Positions 55,530 through 64,000 of a stretch of 64,000 nt of DNA are shown here, piece after piece. Made by a program: the position numbers and the translations under genes. This DNA is from Trema orientale. Lineage: Eukaryota; Streptophyta; Magnoliopsida; Rosales; Cannabaceae. The notes below the pieces were generated by a model. The model searched no databases. It was not told the origin of the DNA and saw only the letters and a program-made list of their open reading frames with translations. Where the stretch lies: NCBI GenBank assembly GCA_002914845.1, contig JXTC01000007.1, positions 949,436-1,013,435 of the forward strand. The letters are read 5' to 3'. Numbering within the stretch: position 1 is the stretch's first letter; the number at the start of each line of letters is the position of its first letter.

Positions 55530-56135
55530 GCAACCATATTCATATGCTGCAATTATATGATTATCGTTTATTACCAAAAAAAAAATTATATGATTATTGT
55601 TGTTGATATGCTCCAGTTATATGCAATCGGTTTTATTTTTATAGTTACGAGGAAGGATTCGAACTTTAGACTTTTCATACATTAGACGAAAGAACGTTAC
55701 TTTATATTCATGTTCATGATCCTCCAATTACATGCAACCGTTATTTATATGCTATAATTATATGCAATCGTTAATCATAAGCTCTAGTTATATGGAAACA
55801 TGATTATTTTTTATGGTTAGGAAGAAAGATTCAAACTTTAGACTTTCCGCATCGGAATGAAAGAACGTTATTTTATATTTATGCTCTTGATGTTGGCTAG
55901 GACGTAGCAACCATGTATTATTCATATACTCAAATTATATGCAGCCGTTGTTCATATAATCCGGTTATATGCAACCGTTATTAGTTTTTATTTGAGAGAG
56001 AGGGAAAAGCATTCGAATTTTAGACTTTCCACATTAAGATGAAAGATCGTTACTTTGTGTTTATACTATGATAAAAGATTCGAACTTTAGACTTTCCACA
56101 TTAAAGATGAAAGTTCGTTACTTTATGTTTATGCT
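55530..56135. repeat. Degenerate composite tandem repeat, about 150-180 bp unit
   Basis: Two modules alternate. One is AT-rich (TTATATGCAACCGTTATTCA, CATATGCTC). The other reads GGATTCGAACTTTAGACTTT then CCACATTA-GATGAAAGAACGTTACTTTAT. The second module appears near 55650, 55830, 56010 and 56070. GGATTCGAAC at 55655-55664 is the exact complement of a tRNA B-box core, so a tRNA-derived SINE origin is possible but unproven. Confidence 0.6.
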
Positions 56136-59028
56136 ATGACTCTAGTATTTTTTAAAGACGAAGAATTTCAATATCCTATACCTCATCCTTCATATCAGAA
56201 GTATATGGGTCATGACGGGTCCAACAAATGGCTCTATCTAAGGTGCATTTTAGCTATTTGCAATCCCTGTAATTAAGTTAATCAATGTCACTTTGTTGGA
56301 ACATGGCACATGGGCAATGAATTAAAAAATTATATTTGTTTTTAAGAATTTGTTTGGACTGGAGTGATAATGTATCACTCCAATTATCTTTAATTCTAAT
56401 AAATTCGTACATACTAATGAATAACAATATCTTTATATCAATCCATCTGATATCATTTTTTTTTTAATGCAATCTTTTCATTATAAGATCGAACTTAAAG
56501 AACATCTTGGTAAAGTTTTGATCCAATAACAATTATTTTTTTCCCTTTTTGATCACTTGGGATTATTTTGGTCAGTTATCTGTAACAATTAAAATAAGGC
56601 TCAATTTGGAAACTCAATATATCTATATGGGTCCTTCCTAAACAGGCAATGGATGAGAAATCCACAACCAAATATGAAATACTCTTCTTAAAATCTAAAT
56701 GCCTTTAAAAGCTTGGCCTTATTTGATATTTTCCTTCCTAAAAACGATATGAATAAGGTACCGAATAATGGGTCAAATTCATTCTGACGGTGACAAGTTG
56801 GGAAACTTACAAGCCTGCCCTGTCAAGACCTAAAATAGTCAAAGCTCTTTCTTGAAGTACCACAACTCAATCATCATGGGACCATTCACCATTCATTAAA
56901 TTCTTGCTCTGGATAATCCCTAAAAATAGTTGTGGTACCCATTTTGTAGTTTTATAATTTATAAAATTTTGTGGGGTTTGAATAATTGAACTAATTGGGT
57001 GTTTTCTTTATACCATCGCATTAATTTTCTTGCCTATTAATTGCTATACAGAGGTTAACGAGGAGCCAACAAAATGTGAATTTTTTTACAAGTTGTGGGA
57101 AATAAATCACCATTAATGGCAAGAAACAACAAAATCTAGAAAAGGGTAGCACACCTTATGTCCAATCTACAACTTGGTTTTTGATTTGACATATTTGAAC
57201 TATGTACAGATTTATTTCCTAATAGGATAATGACATATCTTACAGAATTTTTGGGATAGTATCAAACATTTTTATTTTTGCACTTACTTTCTAGTCATGT
57301 CTACTTTGACTATTGAATATTGGAATTCAGGACTTTTATCATTTGTCTTTGTAGAATCGTTGATTTAGACCATTGATTGAACTAGTAATTGAGATGTATT
57401 ATGAATTTTTATAGGGGTATACTAACTTTGGTATCTCCATGTGAACTTGTATAGGTCATAAATCTTATTTTCATGTGAAATAGTAATGGGTTTGTCCTTT
57501 CATCCATGGTTGTTTGCATTTAAGATTAATCTAACCACCTAAAAAAAAATATTATCTTCTAAAGAACATTAATGAGAGGTGGGGTATTATCATTTCGATT
57601 AATACTATACCTGCCCAACTTATTTTGCTGAATTTTAAATACTCGCTAATTTCACAAATTTTAGACTACTAATTAGTTAGTGTATAGAAATTTTGTAGAA
57701 TAAATTGGGATATGTAGTATTATTCAAACGATATTATTTTATTATTATTACTTTATTTTATTTTATTTTTTGCTTCTTGTTTTGTTTCAATTGCAATGAT
57801 GCAGTCAATATCGCATTTATACAAAACTAGTGGGCAATTTGAAAAAAAAAAATGAAATAGCGGGCACAAAGAAATATACTTTTTTCAGCATATTTTAAAA
57901 AATCAAATGTTGTTGGGGATCATGTGATTGCTTTTTTAACCTTATCAAATTTCGGTTGAAGTCATTGTCCGAACAATCGAAAACATAGCTAATATCCTAA
58001 TGTTTTTTTTTTCTTTTGCTTTATATATATTTTTAATTTCACATAAAAAATATTAAATTCAAGGGATTCCAAAACTCATATGCAATATTTTTCCCATTGG
58101 CAATTTGTATAAAATCACCTGTCCTATTAACATATGTTATAAAAGTCTCTCCATGAGTTAAAATAGCTAATACAAACACTATTCTAAACTGGTCAAAAGC
58201 TATAAGGTTTAATTTAAAAAAATCACTACTCTAAACAAATTTTAAAATTCCTTTTTCCAAGAAGATTGTAAAAGGCAACTTAAAAGGGTAAAAAGTAGAA
58301 GCACAAGCACTATTGTATTAATATTGTTATTTGAGTGTTATTTTAGCATCAAACGAATTACAGATTTTCATTCTAATTTCGATAAGTTCTAACTCTCTGA
58401 AAAAAAAAAAAAGCTTTATTTGGGTTCCGCTACAAAGTCACATGAATGAAGGGTTGTGAAGCAATAATTACACGTAGTTATTTCACACGCGAAAGTGTTA
58501 GTAACAGTTTTATGCGACTTAAAATGGTAAAAAATAAATGCATGAATACCCTTTGCATGAATATTATGATTAAAAGGACGCTTAGTTTTGACGTCTAATC
58601 GATCATAATCCTCAATATCATAACTCCATTCTTAGTGAGTCCTATTATAGAAACACAAGAATAAAATATTGTGATTAACGGTCACAACAGTCGACACATA
58701 CACGATGATTGCTGTAACACCGGCTTATTTCTTCCATAATCTTAAACGTACAAACAACTAGTTAATCAATGCAAATTTTGTTGCTAAGAGATCAAATTAA
58801 TGCACTTAATTTCCCTCAAGTTTATTTTCACTGATTTTTAAGTACTTCTCAAGAAATTAAAAACGTAGAAACTACGGACTCATGAGTACCCAAAAAATAA
58901 ACAAAAGATAAATTAGAAAAAGAGTAGAATAATACTGTTCCTATTATTATTATTATAATTATTTCTTTAATTGTTTTTTAACATTTTTGGAACAGAGAAA
59001 AATTATAAAAGAAAGCATCTGCGTCAGC
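56136..59028. other. Intergenic / EIN2 upstream region
   Basis: AT-rich DNA with simple tracts (for example A-runs at 57541 and 57841). No open frame of note and no recognisable element. Confidence 0.6.
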
Positions 59029-59035
59029 TATAAAT
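59029..59035 (+). promoter_or_regulatory. Probable TATA box of EIN2
   Basis: TATAAAT in CAGCTATAAATGAAAAAG, about 110 bp upstream of a CT-rich leader. Transcription would begin near 59060. Inferred. Confidence 0.4.
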
Positions 59036-59059
59036 GAAAAAGTTAGGGAGAAAAACTCA

Positions 59060-60851
59060 ACTGTCTTTTTAGAGCTTTTTTTTTCTTCTCATTGTTTTTT
59101 TAATTACATTTTTCCTGAAACTTTTTCACTTCACACTCTCTCTCTCTCTCTCCCCTAACTTTCTCTCTCTTCAAGATGGCTTTGGAAGCCCACCCATAAT
59201 TTGCTCTTTTACATATACTTCATTCTCTCTCTCTCTTCTTTCCCTCTCTCTCTCTCTACCCGGAAAATTGAGCCTCTCTGTTTCTCTCTCTCTATCTAGA
59301 TATGTAGGAGTAGTTTAACACTTTGTGCTGTCTTTAAGGCTTTAACTGAGATCTACTACTACTACTGCTTCTCCTGTAAGGACGACTGAGATTGAGATTG
59401 GCAGAGAAAAAATATTTAAAAGGAAAAACACTTTACAGGGTAAGCATTTTCCAAAAACCCTAACTCTCACGAGGTGGGTTTCTTCTGTACGGACCCAACT
59501 CTCTGTTTTTTCATTTTTTTTTTTTTGCTTCTTTTTGTTTTTGTTTTAATTGATTGATTGAGCCTTACTATCGTCCTTGTTGTCATCTCCTTGGTATTTG
59601 TGCAAATGGGTTTTTGGGTTTCGACTCTTTTGAGGTTGCATCAGATCCATGGGGGCTGATTTTGAGATTTTGTATTCGGGTTTTGGATTCTACCGTTTCT
59701 GGGTTTTATGGTATTTCAAATCATGGGTCTTTTTAAGTTTCTGGAAATGTTGTTTGTGTTTTGGGGTTTGCTTTTGGTGGACTTCGTTTGAAGATCTGAG
59801 ATGGGTTTGTTTGCTTTGTTGTTTAAATTCGGTTTGTTGCATTTTAGATCATTATTTTGGTGGGTGTTACAGATGTTTGTGCTAGTTTTGCTTCAGTAGA
59901 ATGATTTTGGCAAGATATGAATACTTGATGCTTATGAAATTTGGCCTGGTTAATGTATTTGCTTAAGGATTTTGTTTTAAATGGACTAGATAAAGTTGTT
60001 GGGTTGGAACGTTCATGGTGGTCAAAACATTTGTTAGTTAGTGATAACAATAGGTTGACCAAGTCGTTTCTTTTTCTTGATTCTAGATATGGAATTTCTG
60101 ATGGATGTAATACTATGGACTTTGTGACGCTTCTTCAATGATAAATGGTTTTATGACTTAAGTTCTATGATATTGCCATAATAAACCCTAATTACTTACC
60201 GTGTTTTCGTTGTTACTTTGATTTTTTTTTTCCGGGGTATGTCCTTCTATCTGTATGAAACTGATGGAATGCATTGAATCAGGATTTGACAGTAAAGCTG
60301 GGTCCAACGAGGAAGCGATTCCTTTAATTGCGCTTGGTTTGCAGAATAGATTCAATAGAGTGCTGAGTCCCTGTTATTCTCTGTAATTCAAGTTGTTGAC
60401 CTGAAGTCTCGTATGAGTTGGAGTAAGCATTGAATTATGTCGAGGAGATGAACAAAAAGTTAGTTGGTGCTTCAGAGTTACTGTGCAACCGCATTCAAGT
60501 GAGCTTGATTGTGAGTATCAGATTGGTATCTGATGATCACAGCTAGTGTCTATTGTTGTTATGGTGGCTTTGATCGGGGCAGCTGCATTGCAACAGCCTG
60601 TGCACTCACTTTTTCTTGTCATCAGCGGAACACTTAATTTGTCTCCAAAGGACATGTACTAGCACATTCTTTAAAGTGGATTATTTGTAATTGGTCATTT
60701 AAGTTGCCGGTGTTATGTCTCTTGGAAACAAGCTTAGCAGCCTTATGAGTAGTTTAGCTTGGTACTAAAGGAAGGTCCTGTTTGTTGGAAGTATTATCGA
60801 GTATCATACTGTATAAGCAGTTTCATGTCAGTTTAAGTTTCAGTGGTTAAT
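59060..60851 (+). other. EIN2 5' leader: CT-rich exon, intron, second leader exon
   Basis: The first leader exon is rich in CTCTCTCTC tracts (59139-59300) and ends at a donor CAGG|GTAAGC (GT at 59440-59441). The acceptor GAATCAG at 60276-60282 starts a second leader exon of about 569 nt before the ATG. Several ATGs lie in that second exon (for example 60411, 60446), so upstream short ORFs are possible. Structure inferred from splice signals; EIN2 genes are known to have leader introns. Confidence 0.55.
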
Positions 60852-63800
60852 ATGGCAACTGAAAACCCTAATACTAACAGTTTGCCAACTTTTCTTCATT
60901 GGTTAATTCCTTTCGTTGTACCTGTTCTTCTGGTTTCCATTGGATATGTTAATCCTGGAAAATGGGCGGCAATCGTTGAAGGAGGTGCCCGTTTTGGGTG
61001 CGACCTGGTAGCATTGATGCTTGTTTTTAATTTTGCTGCTATATTATGTCAATACCTCTCAGCTCGGATTGGTGTGGTTACTGGAAGGGATCTTGCTCAG
61101 GTATTGTTTATTTCTACTGGTTCTTGATTGGCAATAACAATTATGCGGTGTTACTTTCTTCTATTGTTACTATCGAGTCCATGACTTTAGAATGGAGATA
61201 TAAAGTTGACTGGCATATATTAGTCTGGCTTTTCCTAAACTATAGTCTATACATATTTTATTGTCACTGTGAAGATTGTACATTTATGGGTTGTCTGTTG
61301 TGCTTTTCTGTAATGAATAAGCCTGTGTATCTCATTGAGTTGCATTTTGGTTAACTGATCGACTATAGAAGTGGAGTGGTTGAACATTCCCTCATTATAT
61401 AAACTGGATACATGCGTTTTGACACTTTCTTTTCCTTGTTATGTCAATAGATTTGCAGTGACGAGTATGACAAGTGGACCTGCATATTCTTAGGAGTGCA
61501 AACAGAGCTGTCGATTATTCTACTGGATCTCAACATGGTAATATTTTTCTTAATAACTTATTTGATCTGTTTTCTTCCTTTTTGTTTTTTCCCCCTTGTC
61601 CCTCTGGAATATGACAGAATTTAGGTGTGATCTGTAATCTGTATTTTTCATGGTATGCACCGTTTACTTTTTATGTCTAACGTATAACTGTAATTTTACT
61701 AGGTCTTGGGCATTGCACATGGACTTAATCATCTGTTTGAGTGGGACCTGTTCACTTGTGTCTTTTTGACTGCCATTGATGCTGTTTTATTTCCTCTTTT
61801 TTCCACCCTTCTGGTAAGTATATTGTTACTATTCTATGTGATTAACTTTTTGATATCATCTATAAATTTTTATGTTTCCATTTTCAGGAGAATTGCAAGG
61901 TAAAATTCATATGCATATACATAGCAGGCTTCATATTGACTTCCTCTGTTTTTGGAGTACTTGTCAATCATCCAGAAACGACGCTTTCCATGAATGGGGT
62001 GCTAACAAAATTAAGTGGGGAAAGTGCATTTGCCCTGATGAGTCTTCTTGGAGCAAGTATAATGCCTCATAATTTTTACCTTCATTCTTCCATTGTACAG
62101 GTATCTGTCTCTTATGCCTTTCTCTTATCTGTCTGAGTTAGTGTTGCAGCATGCATATAGTTTCCTTTGTTATGTATGTTGATTGGGTTTCTGGCACATG
62201 AATAGTTATTGTTGATTTGGTATCCACATCTCCTGCGTAACTTTCTGCCATTGTTTGGTTTAGAAGTCGATGATCTTCAGATTTGAGAATCTTTTCAATG
62301 TGAGGATGGTCATGTGAAGGTCGCCTGTTTTTGTGTTCTGATGTCAATATGCTTTGTGTACAGTAGCCTTTGTCTTCTCGGTCATGTGCTTGTCTGTCTT
62401 ATGTCGGTATATATGCTTGTACTTTGCATCCATTCGTGGAGCTTTGATTATAACTCTCTCTGTTTCTCTTGCTTGCTTTGGTTTTGATGTGTTCATTCTT
62501 CATTAGTCCTATGCAAGATTCTTAATGGTAATATCACAAGAGTAGTTTGGACAGTGGAAGCCTTTGGTGGAAAATTTTGTAGCCTCTTAAATTTGTTGAA
62601 GACCGACAGACAGTCAAGCGATACATGTCTTTTAGCTTGTTCTCATTGTTTCTTTCTGTATCAAGTTTCTTGTCAATAAGAAAATTGTAATTTTCTCATC
62701 AGAAGCTGGGGGTCTCTGAATGAAATTTTTGAATTTGTAAAAACATATGTGTCTAAATTGCAGACTTCCATTCTTTCTTCCCTATGAAGTGCGTAGAAAT
62801 ATTAATAGCATTTATTGATATGCTTTCCTTGTCTCTCAATCCATCAATCAAAGCTCTTAAACATAAGTTTTATTCTTACAGCAACATCATGGACCGTCAA
62901 ACATTTCTAAGGATGCCTTGTGTCACAACCATTTTTTTGCCATCCTATGCGTCTTCAGTGGCATTTATGTGGTGAATTACGTCCTTATGAACTCAGCTGC
63001 AAATGTTTTCTACAGCACAGGCCTTGTTTTACTTACCTTTCAAGATGCAATGTCACTGGTGGAACAGGTTTGAGTTTCCTTCATTAGGATCTTTTCATGT
63101 TGAAATTTGACAATTGTAATTTGTGCTAAATTAGTTTAAACTTTCTCCATATTATACAGGTGTTTAAAGGTCCAATAGCACCTATTGCCTTTTTATTGGT
63201 TCTTTTTGTCTCAAATCACATCACAGCATTGACTTGGAGCATTGGTGGACAAGCTGTGTTGCATGATTTCTTGAAGCTGGACATTCCTGGTTGGCTACAT
63301 TGTGCTACAATCAGAATTGTTGCAATTATTCCAGCTCTCTACTGTGTTTGGAGCTCGGGAGCTGAAGGAATGTATCAACTGCTTATATTCTCTCAGGTTT
63401 TAGTAGCGTTGCTGCTTCCGTCTTCTGTGATCCCTCTTTTCAGGATTGCAACATCAAGACCGATAATGGGGGTCCATAAAATATCCCAGATTTTTGAGTT
63501 TCTAACCCTGATTACATTTATTGGGATGCTTGTCTTGAAGATTGTATTTGTTGTAGAAATGGTGTTTGGGAATAGTGATTGGGTAGGTAATTTGTGGAAT
63601 GTGGGAAGTGGTATGTCTGCTTCGTATGCGGTTCTTCTCATCATTGTTTGTGCATCGTTTTGTTTGATGCTCTGGCTGGCAGCTACACCATTGAAATCTG
63701 CTAGTGTCCTAGATGCTCAGGCATTGAACTGGGATTTGCTGAAGGCTAAATCTGGTCTATTCACAAATGAAGAGGATATTGACATAACGAAGAGTAGATA

Positions 63801-64000
63801 TCATGGGGAGGCACATATTCAGAAGCAAGAGCCCTCACCGGTCTTAGGAAAGGCCTTGGATAGTCAATGTGATAGACCTGTTGAAAATTTCGATTTTAAT
63901 TTACCTGAGACTATCATGGAGCCTGATCACGAGATTCAATTGGGCACTGTAGAGGAAAATAGTACTGTTAGTGCCTTTCCTAGCTCTTCAACATGCAGTA
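60852..64000 (+). CDS. EIN2: EIN2, central ethylene-signalling protein (5' part; runs off the window)
   Basis: EIN2 sits in the ER membrane. Its Nramp-like N-terminal domain joins a cytosolic C-terminal region that is released when ethylene is sensed and activates EIN3. Exons: 60852-61100, 61451-61537, 61703-61813, 61888-62100, 62882-63067, 63160 to beyond 64000; all GT-AG, 562 residues in the window. Recognisable segments are [52 protein letters not shown], the Nramp TM6-like [13 protein letters not shown] (MPHN at 208-211), [14 protein letters not shown] and [12 protein letters not shown], which ends the membrane domain. The soluble region has only begun at the window end (PENxxxxDxEI-like stretch near 63905-63940). 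The start is the ATG at 60852; the codons before it are GTG GTT AAT. Residue 34 is Asn in YVNPGKW where Asp is usual. Confidence 0.96.

Overview
This window is nuclear DNA from a flowering plant. It is AT-rich, its genes are split by GT-AG introns, the intergenic DNA is full of microsatellites and short terminal-inverted-repeat elements, and the gene set is plant-specific (laccase, LOG cytokinin enzyme, CNGC channel, chloroplast RNA-binding protein, EIN2). Protein similarity recalled from the families suggests a woody eudicot, perhaps Rosaceae; that placement is inference. Three assembly gaps are present: single Ns at 20433 and 27925, and a 12-N run at 41296-41307 inside a coding exon.

Layout: the last exon of an NPH3-family BTB protein (+, 236-748) converges on a complete six-exon laccase (-, 1254-3463). 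A repeat-rich spacer follows (a foldback element, AAACGAC palindromes, a 195-bp duplication). Next is a complete seven-exon LOG-type cytokinin-activating enzyme (-, 8208-12210). About 14 kb follows with no gene I can support. A complete eIF4A-III helicase comes next (-, 26959-31937), with a likely intron in its 5' leader and one GC-AG coding intron. Its promoter region is almost entirely repeats: an AAACGAC array split by a hAT-like element with terminal inverted repeats and a near-perfect 8-bp target duplication. Then come a complete cyclic nucleotide-gated channel (-, 34960-38117) and a chloroplast CP29-type RNA-binding protein (-, 40931-42276). From 42.8 to 59 kb the DNA is repeat-dominated: a second AAACGAC array, a large cluster of inverted repeats, a decayed synaptotagmin-like pseudogene (about 44956-45364, -), several foldback elements and tandem duplications. 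The window ends in the first six coding exons of EIN2 (+, 60852 to beyond 64000), preceded by a CT-rich leader that contains an intron.

The genes are independent single-copy units, not an operon or a biosynthetic cluster. They serve lignin/phenolic oxidation, cytokinin activation, exon-junction-complex function, calcium entry, chloroplast RNA metabolism and ethylene signalling. Exon boundaries were placed by eye from splice signals, reading-frame continuity and family protein sequence. All complete models close in frame, except the exon containing the N gap. I found no convincing new biological system. The least explained signals are the dispersed AAACGAC palindrome arrays upstream of several genes, the hAT-like insertion nested in one of them, and the synaptotagmin relic.
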